Both the position numbers and the translations under genes were made by a program. The notes beneath the pieces were generated by a model. It saw nothing but the letters and a program-made list of their open reading frames with translations, ran no database searches and was not told the origin of the DNA. DNA of 64,000 nt from Vulcanibacillus modesticaldus (GTDB taxonomy: Bacteria > Bacillota > Bacilli > Tepidibacillales > Tepidibacillaceae), in NCBI RefSeq assembly GCF_001730235.1, contig NZ_MIJF01000056.1, forward strand, positions 1 to 64,000. The letters run 5' to 3'. Position 1 is the stretch's first letter. Every line of letters begins with the position of its first letter. Shown here piece by piece: positions 26,913 through 37,420 of this stretch.

Positions 26913-28118
26913 TTATCCTATCATGTTATAAATACCAAACATCGGTGTCAACACTGCCATAATGATCGTGCCGATAATCACCGTCAGTAGTATTATCATC
27001 ATCGGTTCAAGCAGTGCCTTTAATTGATCTGTCATCGCCTCAACATCAGATTCGTAAAAATCGGCTACCTTATTTAACATTTCTTCCAATGAACCCGTTT
27101 CCTCACCAATGGCCATCATGTGAATAAGTAACGGAGGAAAAACACTATAATTCTTAAGAGGTTCATGTAACGATTTACCCTGTCTTAGACTATCCATCGA
27201 TTCCCTAATTGGTTTTGCGATTGCCTCATTATTAACAACCTGACTTACCATCGTAAGCGCCTGCAAGATAGGAACTGCACTAACTAGCAAAGAGCTGAGC
27301 GTTCTTGAAAATCTAGCAATCGCTGCTTTTTGTAATAGTTTACCAAATACCGGCATTTTCAATTTAAAATAGTCTAAGTAATATTTAGTCTTTATGTTTC
27401 TATCAAGTAAGTTATAAGTTATGACTATTAAAATACCAAACCCTAATAGTAAATACCATCTATTTTGAATGAATTGACTTACTCCAATAACAATTCTAGT
27501 AGGTAGAGGTAGCTCAGCCCCAAAATCAGCATACATCTGAACAAAAGTCGGTACTACACTTACCATCAAAAATACTGTAACAAATGTCGCAAAAATCGTT
27601 ATAACTATCGGGTATGTAAGTGCCGATTTAACCTTTTTTCTAGTATTACTTTCCTTTTCAAGATAAGTTGCCACACCATCTAATGTTTCATCAAGATTAC
27701 CAGCAACTTCTCCTGCTTTCACCATATTTACGAACATGGTTGGAAATACCTTTTTATGAACTGCCAAAAGTGAAGAAAATGTTTCGCCATTCCGCAATCC
27801 AGAATCTATCTGCTTCAAAATTTTTTTCAATCTTTTATTCTCTGTTTGCTCACTAAGGATATATATTGCATCAATAATTGTTACACCAGCCCTAATTAAG
27901 GTGGTCAGTTGTCTAGTAAAAACTACTAACTCCTCAATCTTTACTACTTTACCGATTTCAATTTCTTTCTTTAAGATGCTTTGTTTTTCTTCTTTTATTT
28001 CTAAGGTGTATAATCCTTTATTTCTAAGCAATTTGATAACTTCTTCTTTACTGTTACCTTCGATGGTCCCTTTTTCACGTTTTCCATTTTGATTAACCGC
28101 TAAATATTGATAGACCAT
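26913..28118 (-). CDS. pilC: Type IV pilus platform protein PilC
   Basis: This 401-residue polytopic protein of the GspF/PilC/ComGB family has two repeated cytosolic helical domains (FTRQLTTLIRAGVTIIDAI and FSRTLSSLLVSAVPILQAL) and three membrane segments. It is the inner-membrane platform on which PilB and PilT act. The ATG at 28118 (MVYQYLAVNQNG) has AGGTGAAT upstream and is preferred over GTG 28127. It follows pilT directly. Confidence 0.95.
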   Translation of the reverse strand: MVYQYLAVNQNGKREKGTIEGNSKEEVIKLLRNKGLYTLEIKEEKQSILKKEIEIGKVVKIEELVVFTRQLTTLIRAGVTIIDAIYILSEQTENKRLKKILKQIDSGLRNGETFSSLLAVHKKVFPTMFVNMVKAGEVAGNLDETLDGVATYLEKESNTRKKVKSALTYPIVITIFATFVTVFLMVSVVPTFVQMYADFGAELPLPTRIVIGVSQFIQNRWYLLLGFGILIVITYNLLDRNIKTKYYLDYFKLKMPVFGKLLQKAAIARFSRTLSSLLVSAVPILQALTMVSQVVNNEAIAKPIRESMDSLRQGKSLHEPLKNYSVFPPLLIHMMAIGEETGSLEEMLNKVADFYESDVEAMTDQLKALLEPMMIILLTVIIGTIIMAVLTPMFGIYNMIG

Positions 28119-28130
28119 CCAATTCACCTA

Positions 28131-29189
28131 CTATCCATTCCAATTTAACAAATACCGTTTAGCACTTTGATCACTGATTTTGCCCATTAGTACTAACTCT
28201 TTCAAAGCTGCCTCCATCGTCTGCATTCCAAAACCTTTACCTGTTTGCATTACCGTCTTGATTTGATGAACCTTCTCTGATCGAATTAAGTTGGCGATAG
28301 CTGGTGTGTTAACCAGGATTTCCATAGCGACAACTCGTCCCTTTTCATCAAACGTCGGTATTAAACGCTGTGATACAATACCAACCAATACTGAAGCTAA
28401 TTGAAGTCTAATTTGTGGTTGTTGGTAGGCTGGAAATACGTCAATAATCCTATCAATCGTATTAGCTGCATCTGTTGTATGTAAAGTTGCCAATACTAAA
28501 TGTCCTGTCTCTGCAGCAGTAATAGCAGTAGAAATCGTTTCTAAATCACGCATCTCACCGACTAAAATGACATCAGGATCCTGACGTAAAGCTGACCTTA
28601 AGGCAGTTGCAAAACTATCAGAATCAACTCCTATTTCCCGTTGATCTACTAATGATTTGTCATGGCGATGTAAGTATTCAATCGGATCCTCAAGGGTAAT
28701 GATATGTTTTTGTTGAGTCCTATTTATCAAGTTAATCATCGCGGCTAGGGTAGTAGATTTACCACTTCCTGTGGGACCAGTTACCAAGATTAGGCCTTGT
28801 GGTTTATCCACAAAAGTTTTCAAAATAGGTGCTGCACCCAATTCATCTAAATTAGGTATTCTTGTTGGAATTACCCTAATAGCTAAACTAATAGTCCCAC
28901 GTTGCTTGTAAGCATTAATCCTAAATCTAGATACGCCCGGTATTCCGTAAGAAAAATCCAACTCACCCTTGTCCAAAAATTCCTGATATTGGCTTTCGGT
29001 CACTATTTCCTTAAGATATGATGAGGTATCTTGGGATGTCAACGTCCGTTCGCCAATTGGAACTAACCTGCCATGAATTCTCAATGTAGGCTTAGCCCCC
29101 ACAGTTATATGCAAATCCGATGCCTGTCTATTAAATGCCTCTAGCATCAATTCTTTTATCCCTTGTTGCAAGTTATCCACCTCAATCAT
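28131..29189 (-). CDS. pilT: Pilus retraction ATPase PilT
   Basis: This 352-residue AAA-like secretion ATPase has Walker A GPTGSGKSTTLA, Asp box ITLEDPIEYLH, Walker B ILVGEMRD and His box GHLVLATLHTTDA. The C-terminal AIRxxK-type region that marks PilT is present as a shortened IRSEKVHQI. Its presence means the pilus can probably retract, giving twitching motility or DNA uptake. It overlaps pilB by eight bases. Confidence 0.95.
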   Translation of the reverse strand: MIEVDNLQQGIKELMLEAFNRQASDLHITVGAKPTLRIHGRLVPIGERTLTSQDTSSYLKEIVTESQYQEFLDKGELDFSYGIPGVSRFRINAYKQRGTISLAIRVIPTRIPNLDELGAAPILKTFVDKPQGLILVTGPTGSGKSTTLAAMINLINRTQQKHIITLEDPIEYLHRHDKSLVDQREIGVDSDSFATALRSALRQDPDVILVGEMRDLETISTAITAAETGHLVLATLHTTDAANTIDRIIDVFPAYQQPQIRLQLASVLVGIVSQRLIPTFDEKGRVVAMEILVNTPAIANLIRSEKVHQIKTVMQTGKGFGMQTMEAALKELVLMGKISDQSAKRYLLNWNG

Positions 29190-30837
29190 TCATAGTCACC
29201 CTCATTACCTCTGCAATTGAAGTAATTCCTTGTTTTACTTTGATTAACCCATCTTCTAATAAAGTGACAAAACCATTTTGCTGCAAATATTTACGATACT
29301 CTGAATCTGGTTGTTTTTCTACCACCATCTTTTTTATCTGATCGTCTAATAGAAGCAGTTCATGGATTGCCACCCTTCCTCTATAGCCTGTCATATTACA
29401 TTTAGGACAACCTTTACCTTTAACCAATCTTTTATTGTCTACGTTATATCGTTCTAGTAAAACTTCCTCTTCGACTGAAGGGACATATTCGACTGCACAA
29501 TCAGTACACACTCTACGAACCAACCTTTGGGCAACAACTCCAGTTAACGATGAAGAGACAAGAAACGGTTCAATTCCCATATCAATCAATCTAGTAATAC
29601 TTGAAACAGCATCATTAGTATGTAAGGTACTTAAAACTAGGTGCCCGGTTAATGCTGCCCTTACGGCCATACTTGCGGTTTCGTGATCTCGAATTTCACC
29701 GACCATAATAACATCGGGATCTTGTCTTAAAACAGAACGTAATCCCCTGGCAAAGGTTAACTCGATCTTTTCATTTACCTGGATTTGATTGATACCTTGT
29801 AATTGATATTCCACAGGGTCTTCAATGGTAATAATATTGACATCATCTTTATTTAATTCATTAAGCGCACTATATAGTGTCGAGGTTTTACCGCTACCAG
29901 TCGGACCAGTCACTAAGATTAACCCAAAAGCTTTATGAAACATTTGTCGATAGAGGTTGGCATTAGTTTCAGTAAAACCTAGGTGTTCAATTTTCTTAAT
30001 GGCTTGGCTTAAATCTAAAATCCTTAGTACTACCTTTTCACCATGAACTGTTGGCAAAGTTGATACCCTAACATCTATTGGACGATGATTAATTTCCAAT
30101 TGGAAACGTCCATCTTGAGGCAATCTTTTTTCAGCTATATTCAACTTACTCATTATTTTTAACCGTGCAGTAATAATTCCCTGTAAGTGTTTAGACAATA
30201 TTTGTTCTGTTCTTAAAATACCATCAATTCTAAAACGTACACGTAACTCATTCTCCTGTGGGTCAAAATGAATATCGCTTGACCGTTGTTGAACGGCGTT
30301 TTGAAGTATTTGGTTAACCATCCTACTAACTGGAGCATCTTCCGATTGAATTTGCTCATCTATCTCATCTTCTTTAGGAAGATGTTCCATAATCTCATTT
30401 ACGGTCTGTTGTATTCCATAATAGCGATCAATAATTTTAGCTAACTCATCCTTTGAAGTGATAACTGGTTCAATTTGAAATCCAGTTGTCATTCTCAGAT
30501 CATCAATCGCATAATAATCAAGAGGATCTGCCATAGCAACCGTCAATTTATTGCCATTTTTTTTAATTGGAATAACTTGATATCGTAGTGCTAATTGCTC
30601 TGGAATAATTTGAACTATACTTCGATCGATTTTGTATTTATATAAATTAACATGGGGAATACCTAGTTGAAACTCTAATACTTCAATCAGTTGCTGTTCT
30701 GATATGATTCCTTTGGAAATCAGAATATCTCCCAATCGTTTCTTGGTTTGTTTTTGTGTTTCTAAAGCATCCTCTAGCTGTTTTTTTGTAATTAATCCTG
30801 TTTCAACTAAGATGTCTCCTATTCGTTTTTTTACCAT
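29182..30837 (-). CDS. pilB: Pilus extension ATPase PilB
   Basis: The 551-residue ATPase has an N-terminal MshEN domain with RIGDILVETGLITKKQLEDAL and a repeat RLGDILISKGIISEQQLIEVL (short nonapeptide-type motifs that in relatives bind c-di-GMP). The motor domain follows with GPTGSGKTST, DPDVIMVGEIRDHETA, and a Zn tetracysteine CTDCAVEY...CPKCNMTGYRGR. First gene of the pilus operon. Start at 30837 (after GGGTGGAT) or 30855 (after GGGGAATTGA). Confidence 0.95.
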   Translation of the reverse strand: MVKKRIGDILVETGLITKKQLEDALETQKQTKKRLGDILISKGIISEQQLIEVLEFQLGIPHVNLYKYKIDRSIVQIIPEQLALRYQVIPIKKNGNKLTVAMADPLDYYAIDDLRMTTGFQIEPVITSKDELAKIIDRYYGIQQTVNEIMEHLPKEDEIDEQIQSEDAPVSRMVNQILQNAVQQRSSDIHFDPQENELRVRFRIDGILRTEQILSKHLQGIITARLKIMSKLNIAEKRLPQDGRFQLEINHRPIDVRVSTLPTVHGEKVVLRILDLSQAIKKIEHLGFTETNANLYRQMFHKAFGLILVTGPTGSGKTSTLYSALNELNKDDVNIITIEDPVEYQLQGINQIQVNEKIELTFARGLRSVLRQDPDVIMVGEIRDHETASMAVRAALTGHLVLSTLHTNDAVSSITRLIDMGIEPFLVSSSLTGVVAQRLVRRVCTDCAVEYVPSVEEEVLLERYNVDNKRLVKGKGCPKCNMTGYRGRVAIHELLLLDDQIKKMVVEKQPDSEYRKYLQQNGFVTLLEDGLIKVKQGITSIAEVMRVTMND

Positions 30838-30986
30838 TTTTATCCACCCATTCAATTCCCCACGGAAGGTAAATTGTTTTAATAATTAAACATTAACAGT
30901 TAGATATCTAGGTAAATAATACTATTTTTTGCTAACAAATGAAACATCAAAAGATAATTTTAAAAATATTATTAAAAAAATTAATT

Positions 30987-32378
30987 TTATAACTTTTCGT
31001 TATCCCACTTGTCCGCCAATTGGTAAGCCACTTTCCAAATATCTCCGGCACCCATCGTTAGGATTAGGTCATTTGGCCTAGATACTTCAGAAAGATACTC
31101 AAGAACCTCTTCTTTTGTAGGAAAAAATTTAACATTTGGATTGCTGTTTTTCTTTATTAATTCAACTAATTTTTTAGCATTAATTCCTTCAATTTGATTA
31201 TCCCCTGCTGGAGAATAAATATCTGTAATCACAACTTCATCAGCTTCTGAAAAGGCACGACTAAAAGCATCCAGAAGGAAAAATGTCCGTGTATATCTCT
31301 GTGGTTGGAAAACTGCAACAATTCTCTTTCCAGTTGCTTTTGCAGCACTTATAGTTGCTTGAATTTCAGTTGGATGGTGAGCGTAGTCATCAATTATCAC
31401 CCTTTGCTTATGTTCAGCAATAACTTGGAACCTTCTTTTCGCACCTGTAAAATCTTTAAGGGCTTCAGCAATTCCTGAAAAAGGAATTCCTATTTCTAGT
31501 CCAACCACAATTGCCGCTAACGCATTTAAGATATTATGTTTTCCTGGAATAGAAAGTTTTACATTCCCAAGTTTTTTACCACGATAAACAACGGTAAATA
31601 TTGAGGTTCTGTTTATAAACACAAGATCCTTAGCAACCATATCAGCATTATTATCAAATCCAAATGTAATAGTCTTACCTTTTACATCCGGTAGCATTTC
31701 CCTTATGTAAGGATCATCATAACAAACAATGGCCAGTCCTTCTGGTTTTAATTGATTTAAAAATTTTCGATATGCCTGTTTTAAGTTTTCAAATTTTCCA
31801 CCATAATTCTCCAAATGATCGGCTTCTATATTGGTAACTACACTGATATATGGATAATATTGTAGAAAAGAGCCATCACTTTCATCAGCCTCTGCTACTA
31901 CATAATCACTTTTTCCAGCCTTAGCATTACTGCCAATATTTAAGACCTCTCCCCCAATCACAAAAGTTGGGTCTAAATTGTTACTCTCCATAATCAAAGC
32001 AATCATTGAGGAAGTAGTTGTTTTCCCATGTGCCCCAGCTACAGCAATTCCCTTTTTTTCATTCATAATCTTAGCCAACATTTCGGACCTGTGGATATAT
32101 GGAATATTTTGCTTTTTTGCCGCCAATAATTCCACGTTATCATGTGGAATGTCTGTTGAATATACAACTAATTCAGCACCTTCAATATTGGACTCTTTAT
32201 GCCCAATAAAAATGCGTGCCCCCCTAGCTGCTAATTTATCAGTCAAATCCTTTTTCATCACGTCAGAACCACTAACATGATATCCTAAATCAAGCATTAC
32301 TCGAGCAATTGCACTCATCCCGTATCCGCCAATACCAATAAAATGAACATGTTGAGCTGTATTCAACCTATTCACCAA
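30987..32378 (-). CDS. murC: UDP-N-acetylmuramate--L-alanine ligase
   Basis: MurC adds L-Ala to UDP-MurNAc, the first peptide step of peptidoglycan synthesis. The 463-residue protein has the N-terminal UDP-binding HFIGIGGYGMSAIA, ATP loop GAHGKTTTS, EADESDGS and the ligase motif DDYAHHPTE. It follows folC by about 30 bases; murC-folC pairing here differs from B. subtilis but is common in other Firmicutes. The 130 bases between pilB and murC show no gene. Confidence 0.97.
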   Translation of the reverse strand: MVNRLNTAQHVHFIGIGGYGMSAIARVMLDLGYHVSGSDVMKKDLTDKLAARGARIFIGHKESNIEGAELVVYSTDIPHDNVELLAAKKQNIPYIHRSEMLAKIMNEKKGIAVAGAHGKTTTSSMIALIMESNNLDPTFVIGGEVLNIGSNAKAGKSDYVVAEADESDGSFLQYYPYISVVTNIEADHLENYGGKFENLKQAYRKFLNQLKPEGLAIVCYDDPYIREMLPDVKGKTITFGFDNNADMVAKDLVFINRTSIFTVVYRGKKLGNVKLSIPGKHNILNALAAIVVGLEIGIPFSGIAEALKDFTGAKRRFQVIAEHKQRVIIDDYAHHPTEIQATISAAKATGKRIVAVFQPQRYTRTFFLLDAFSRAFSEADEVVITDIYSPAGDNQIEGINAKKLVELIKKNSNPNVKFFPTKEEVLEYLSEVSRPNDLILTMGAGDIWKVAYQLADKWDNEKL

Positions 32379-32409
32379 CCTTTAAACTCTAAATGTTATC
32401 GTTGTTCTA

Positions 32410-33756
32410 TTAACTATGGATCTTTTTATATTCTTCTAATAGATAACGTCTTACATCGGATATTAAATATAGCGACCCTGTAATTACTACCAGATCTTCT
32501 TGATCAGCCATTTGCAGAGCTTGTTTAACCGCATCACGCCAATCAGGATTTAAGATTACTTCTTTTGTAGGAACAATGGTACTAATAACTTTTTTTATAT
32601 CTTTTAAATCTAAAGCCCTAGGATTATCTGGTTTCGTAATAATCAATTGATCAGCTATAGGTATAAAATTCTTAAAAAGATCCTCAATTGCTTTATCTTT
32701 TAATACTCCTGTTACCATAATCAAACGGTTATATTCAAATAATGATACTGTTTCCCCTAGACTTAACGCCCCTTCTGGGTTATGTGCTCCATCAATTATT
32801 ACTGTAGGCTTTTCTGAAATAATTTCAAAACGTCCGGCCCAAAAAGTATGTTTTAACCCTGAATAAACCGCTTCTTCCTCAATTATAAAAGCATAATACT
32901 GTCTCAATATTTCTAATGCCATTAAAGCTACAGCAGCATTTTTGATTTGATGCGGACCTACCATTTTTATTTCAAGATTTGGCATAGTTAAAAATGGTCC
33001 TGTAAAATCAAATTTGCTACCTAGATGATTCATTTTATGGGTTTTTATAAAAAATTGTTCATTTAATTGATATAGACTAGCTTTTTTTGATTTAGCAATA
33101 TCCTTTATTACTGACCTAGCTTCTTCATTTTCTACTCCAGATACTACAGGAACACCAGGCTTGATAATCCCGGCTTTTTCCATGGCAATTTGCTTAATAT
33201 CATCTCCCAACAAATCCATATGATCAAAACCAACGTTCGTAATCACCGATACTATTGGATACACTACATTAGTTGAGTCAAATCTTCCACCAAGTCCAGT
33301 TTCCCACACAACAATATCTGGATAAGCAACACTAGCAAAATATAATATTGCTATAGTGGTAACAACCTCAAATTCAGTGGGACTCCCTAGTTCAGAAACT
33401 TCTAGTTCTTTTACCAAAGGGATTACACGGTTTAACATTTCGACTAAATGTTCCTCGGAAATATCTTCCCCATTTATTTGTATCCGGTTTGTAAACTCGA
33501 TTAAATATGGAGAAGTAAACATTCCTACCTTATATCCTGATTTTCTCAAAACATTACTGATAAAACTTGCTGTTGAACCTTTGCCGTTGGTACCAGCAAT
33601 ATGCAGAAATTTCACCCTCCGCTCAGGATTTCCTAATCTCTCTAACATCCATTCCATCCGCGAAAGTCCCGGTTTAATTCCAAGAGTTTTAAGGTTATGA
33701 ATCCATTCAATTGCTTCATCCTTAGTCTTGACCTCTTTATACTCCACCCTATCCAC
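32410..33756 (-). CDS. folC: Folylpolyglutamate synthase / dihydrofolate synthase
   Basis: This 448-residue Mur-ligase relative has the P-loop GTNGKGSTASF, the FTSPYLIEFTNRIQING motif and IIDGAHNPEG. It attaches glutamate to (dihydro)folates. As in B. subtilis, it lies downstream of valS. GAGGTGG precedes the start. Confidence 0.96.
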   Translation of the reverse strand: MDRVEYKEVKTKDEAIEWIHNLKTLGIKPGLSRMEWMLERLGNPERRVKFLHIAGTNGKGSTASFISNVLRKSGYKVGMFTSPYLIEFTNRIQINGEDISEEHLVEMLNRVIPLVKELEVSELGSPTEFEVVTTIAILYFASVAYPDIVVWETGLGGRFDSTNVVYPIVSVITNVGFDHMDLLGDDIKQIAMEKAGIIKPGVPVVSGVENEEARSVIKDIAKSKKASLYQLNEQFFIKTHKMNHLGSKFDFTGPFLTMPNLEIKMVGPHQIKNAAVALMALEILRQYYAFIIEEEAVYSGLKHTFWAGRFEIISEKPTVIIDGAHNPEGALSLGETVSLFEYNRLIMVTGVLKDKAIEDLFKNFIPIADQLIITKPDNPRALDLKDIKKVISTIVPTKEVILNPDWRDAVKQALQMADQEDLVVITGSLYLISDVRRYLLEEYKKIHS

Positions 33757-33801
33757 CTCTTAATTATAGTTTATGTTAAGCTAAAGCAGATATTTATGGG
33801 A

Positions 33802-33822
33802 GGACGAACCCAAGGTTCGCCC
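33802..33822 (-). other. Hairpin between valS and folC
   Basis: GGGCGAACC-UUG-GGUUCGUCC forms a 9-bp stem (one G-U pair) in the minus RNA but has no U-run behind it. It may be a processing or stability hairpin in a valS-folC transcript rather than a terminator. Confidence 0.4.
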
Positions 33823-33851
33823 TGTTTTCCTATCATAATAAATTAGTAATC

Positions 33852-36506
33852 TTAACCTTTTAACTCTTTTATTCTTGCTAAGACTTTATTTCTTTTTTCT
33901 ATATAATCCTTTTCTTTCTCTCTTTCTGCCTCTACAACTTTTTGCGGAGCTTTCTCAACAAAACCTTTATTAGCTAGTTTTTTCTGAACACGTTCTACTT
34001 CAAAATTAAGGATTTCTAATTCTTTCTCTAGCCTACTTACTTCTTGTTCAATATCGATTAATCCTGCTAAAGGTAGATAGATTTCTGCTCCTGTGACCAC
34101 CGCAGACATTGCTTGTTCAGGTGATGCTAATTCAGTCGATATTTCTAGACTTTCTGGGTTACAAAATCTAATAATGTAAGCTTTACCTTTTTGAATGGTC
34201 TCTTCACTTGCTTGACTATTAGGTTTGATCATTAATTGTATCTTCTTGCTCAATGGAACATTAACTTCAGCCCTAATGTTTCTTACTGAACGAATAACAT
34301 CCATCAATAGAGTCATTTCTTCTGCTGAGGCAGGATTATAGAAATCTTCTTGGTATTCTGGCCAACTAGCTACAGTAATACTTTCTCCTTTGTGAGGTAA
34401 ATGCTGCCAAATTTCTTCAGTAATAAATGGCATATATGGATGTAATAGACGCAATGTGTTATCTAACACATAGGTTAATACCGACTTAGTAGTATTTTTA
34501 GCTTGCTCATCATCACCATATAATGGCAATTTAGCCAATTCAATATACCAATCACAAAATTCATCCCAAATAAAGTGTGTTAATACTCTTCCTGCTTCTC
34601 CAAAATCATATTGTTCTAATAGACGGGTTACCTCTTTTACAGTTTCATTGAAGCGATGAAGAATCCATTTATCAGCAGTAGATAGTTCCCCAGATAAATC
34701 TATATCCTCGACACTAAAATCCCCTAGATTCATAATAGTAAAACGAGAAGCATTCCAAATCTTATTTGCAAAATTTCTTGCCGCTTCAACTCTTTCAAAA
34801 TAAAATCTCAAGTCTTGACCTGGAGTAGTACTAGTAGAAATCATGAATCTTAAAGCGTCAGCACCATATTTATCTATCACTTCGATTGGATCAATACCAT
34901 TACCAAGGGATTTAGACATTTTTCTTCCTTCGCTATCCCTTACAAGTCCATGAAGATAAACATCTTTAAATGGCATTTGATCCGTGAACTCAAGTGCTGT
35001 AAAGATCATACGTGCTACCCAGAAGAAAATAATATCATATCCTGTAACTAATAAATTAGTTGGGTAGTATCTGTTTAGATCTTCCGTTTGTTCAGGCCAT
35101 CCCATGGTTGAAAAAGGCCATAATCCAGAGCTAAACCAAGTATCTAATACATCTTCGTCTTGTTTTAGATGTTGATGACCACATTTTGAACAAACAGTTG
35201 GTTCTTCCATCTGTACATGTATTTCACCACAGCTCTCACAATACCAAGCTGGAACACGATGGCCCCACCATAGTTGTCTGGAAATACACCAATCCCTAAT
35301 ATTTTCAATCCAATTCAAGTAAATCTTTTCGAAACGCTCCGGTACAAAACGAACTCCCTTACCACTTTTTTGTAACTCAATCGCCCGCTTAACTAATGGT
35401 TTCATCTTAACAAACCATTGTGTTGATAAATATGGTTCAACAACTACGCCAGTACGCTCACTATGTCCAACAGAATGGATATGTTCTTCAATTTTGAATA
35501 GAACACCTTGCTCTTGTAAATCCTTTACGATTTGTTTACGACACTCAAATCTATCTAAACCACGATATTTACCAGCATTTTCATTCATATGTCCTGATTC
35601 GTCCATAACTAATACCCTTGGTAAATCATGACGTAAACCAATCTCAAAATCATTAGGGTCATGAGCAGGAGTGATCTTAACAGCACCACTTCCAAATTCA
35701 CGATCAACATATTCATCTGCAACAATTGGTATTTCTCTTCCAATAATCGGTAGTACAACAGTTTTTCCAATTAAATCTTTATAACGTTCATCATCTGGAT
35801 GTACCGCTACAGCTGTATCACCTAACATAGTTTCTGGACGAGTTGTAGCCACAACTACATGACCACTACCATCTTTTAATGGATATCTCATATGATATAA
35901 GGCACCTTTGACTTCCTTATACTCCACTTCAATATCTGATAAGGCAGTCCTTGCTTGTGGATCCCAGTTAATAATATATTCACCACGATAGATAAGCCCT
36001 TTTTCATAAAGACTTACAAAAACTTTTCTTACTGCCTTTGAAAGTCCTTCATCCATCGTAAAACGTTCTCTAGAATAGTCTAAAGACAAACCTAACTTAG
36101 CCCATTGTTCACGAATGGTATTGGCATACTTGCCTTTCCATTCCCAAACCTTTTCAAGGAATTTTTCTCTACCTAAATCATAACGACTGATACCTTCCTC
36201 ACGTAATCTCGCTTCAACTTTAGCTTGGGTAGCAATACCCGCATGGTCAGTACCTGGTAGCCAAAGGGTATCATAACCTTGCATTCTCTTCATTCGCGCC
36301 ATAATATCTTGAAGCGTAAAGTCAAAAGCATGGCCCAGATGCAACATTCCTGTTACGTTTGGTGGTGGAATTACAATCGAATATGGCTCCTTACTTTGAT
36401 CCTGACCTGCTTTAAAAAAATCATGTTCTGCCCAGTAGTCATTCCATTTCTTCTCCACATTTTTCGGGTCATAGGTTGTAGGAATTTGTTGTTCAATTTT
36501 TTCCAT
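33852..36506 (-). CDS. valS: Valyl-tRNA synthetase
   Basis: This 884-residue class Ia synthetase has HLGH in [22 protein letters not shown], an editing CP1 insert (about residues 190-340), a Zn-binding [10 protein letters not shown]...CSKCG pair and a C-terminal coiled-coil arm (about 815-884). The length is normal. It is controlled by the T-box leader upstream. Confidence 0.98.
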   Translation of the reverse strand: MEKIEQQIPTTYDPKNVEKKWNDYWAEHDFFKAGQDQSKEPYSIVIPPPNVTGMLHLGHAFDFTLQDIMARMKRMQGYDTLWLPGTDHAGIATQAKVEARLREEGISRYDLGREKFLEKVWEWKGKYANTIREQWAKLGLSLDYSRERFTMDEGLSKAVRKVFVSLYEKGLIYRGEYIINWDPQARTALSDIEVEYKEVKGALYHMRYPLKDGSGHVVVATTRPETMLGDTAVAVHPDDERYKDLIGKTVVLPIIGREIPIVADEYVDREFGSGAVKITPAHDPNDFEIGLRHDLPRVLVMDESGHMNENAGKYRGLDRFECRKQIVKDLQEQGVLFKIEEHIHSVGHSERTGVVVEPYLSTQWFVKMKPLVKRAIELQKSGKGVRFVPERFEKIYLNWIENIRDWCISRQLWWGHRVPAWYCESCGEIHVQMEEPTVCSKCGHQHLKQDEDVLDTWFSSGLWPFSTMGWPEQTEDLNRYYPTNLLVTGYDIIFFWVARMIFTALEFTDQMPFKDVYLHGLVRDSEGRKMSKSLGNGIDPIEVIDKYGADALRFMISTSTTPGQDLRFYFERVEAARNFANKIWNASRFTIMNLGDFSVEDIDLSGELSTADKWILHRFNETVKEVTRLLEQYDFGEAGRVLTHFIWDEFCDWYIELAKLPLYGDDEQAKNTTKSVLTYVLDNTLRLLHPYMPFITEEIWQHLPHKGESITVASWPEYQEDFYNPASAEEMTLLMDVIRSVRNIRAEVNVPLSKKIQLMIKPNSQASEETIQKGKAYIIRFCNPESLEISTELASPEQAMSAVVTGAEIYLPLAGLIDIEQEVSRLEKELEILNFEVERVQKKLANKGFVEKAPQKVVEAEREKEKDYIEKRNKVLARIKELKG

Positions 36507-36552
36507 TTTTTATCCCCCCTAATATTAATAAACAAATAATTATTCCATAGAG

Positions 36553-36780
36553 CAAAAAAACACTTTCCATCCCAAAGGACGAAAAGTGTTCGCGGTACCA
36601 CCTTTATTCATGGCATAAGCCATGCACTCTTTCTTAACGGATAAAACCGGTCTGTTCTACTCGACTTACGCATCAAACAGACTACTTAAGGGCGACCTTC
36701 AGTAAAGAAACACCTAGAAAACCTCACAGCTAAATGGCTTTCCTCTCTTTAGGGTTCTGTTACCTACTCCTCCCTCGCAT
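36553..36780 (-). promoter_or_regulatory. T-box riboswitch controlling valS
   Basis: The leader contains the T-box sequence AAAGGTGGTACCGCG (complement at 36591-36605) followed by a terminator stem AACACUUUUCGUCC.../GGAUGGAAAGUGUU with seven U (36553-36590). Stem I carries an AGAGAG-type bulge region and GAAGGUCGCC. The GUC valine codon at 36694-36696 is my specifier candidate. Uncharged tRNA-Val would pair with it and with the T-box and prevent termination. Confidence 0.92.
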
Positions 36781-36865
36781 TGTATTTAAAATATCCAGTT
36801 ATAAATAGCTCATGAATTCCTAAACCCAGAGTTAATTTATATTTTAATGAGGTTATGAGATAATG

Positions 36866-37420
36866 TCAAATTAGTTCTAGAAATTCTTCCCTTAAAATCC
36901 CCATCACGATCATATTCCAATATCTACCATTTCGAAAAATATGCTTTCTTAAACGCCCTTCTTCCTTAAATCCTGCTTTAAGATAGGCATGATGACCAAG
37001 TTCATTAAATTCAAAATGGGTTAACATCACACGATTTAAGTTCATTTCCAAAAAGGCAAAGCGAAGTAATGTTTTGATGGCATCTGTACCATAGCCCTTG
37101 TTTAAATGTTCTCTTTTGCCAATAACGATACCTAGTTCAGCAGTACGGTTTAGCCAATTGATATCATGTAAACCAATATGGCCAATATATTCCTCTTCTT
37201 TAGGAAGATCAAGAGCATTGATTGAAAAGTTTCTTACCTTTTCCGAAGGACGTTGACTACGTTCAGCAAATGATTTCGAACTTTCAAGAGGGAACGGTGC
37301 AACCCCAACATTAAGATTTTTGGTGATATAGGGATCATTAAACCATTGATTAACTAGTTCGATTTTGTCCAGTGCTACTGTATCTAATCTTACTCTTTTG
37401 CCTTTTAATATTGCCGCCAT
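36866..37420 (-). CDS. GNAT acetyltransferase (RimJ/RimL type), second of a tandem pair
   Basis: The 184-residue protein has the RimL-type GNAT fold: N-terminal LKGKRVRLDTVALDKIELVNQWFNDP (a conserved start in the family), the acetyl-CoA loop region KREHLNKGYGTDAIKTLL and a C-terminal AGFKEEGRLRKHIFRNGRYW. The substrate is unknown. It is a diverged paralogue of the gene immediately upstream and overlaps it by 16 bases, with AAGGAGG inside the upstream gene. Both may be controlled by the ykkC-class riboswitch at 38164-38265. Confidence 0.85.
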   Translation of the reverse strand: MAAILKGKRVRLDTVALDKIELVNQWFNDPYITKNLNVGVAPFPLESSKSFAERSQRPSEKVRNFSINALDLPKEEEYIGHIGLHDINWLNRTAELGIVIGKREHLNKGYGTDAIKTLLRFAFLEMNLNRVMLTHFEFNELGHHAYLKAGFKEEGRLRKHIFRNGRYWNMIVMGILREEFLELI

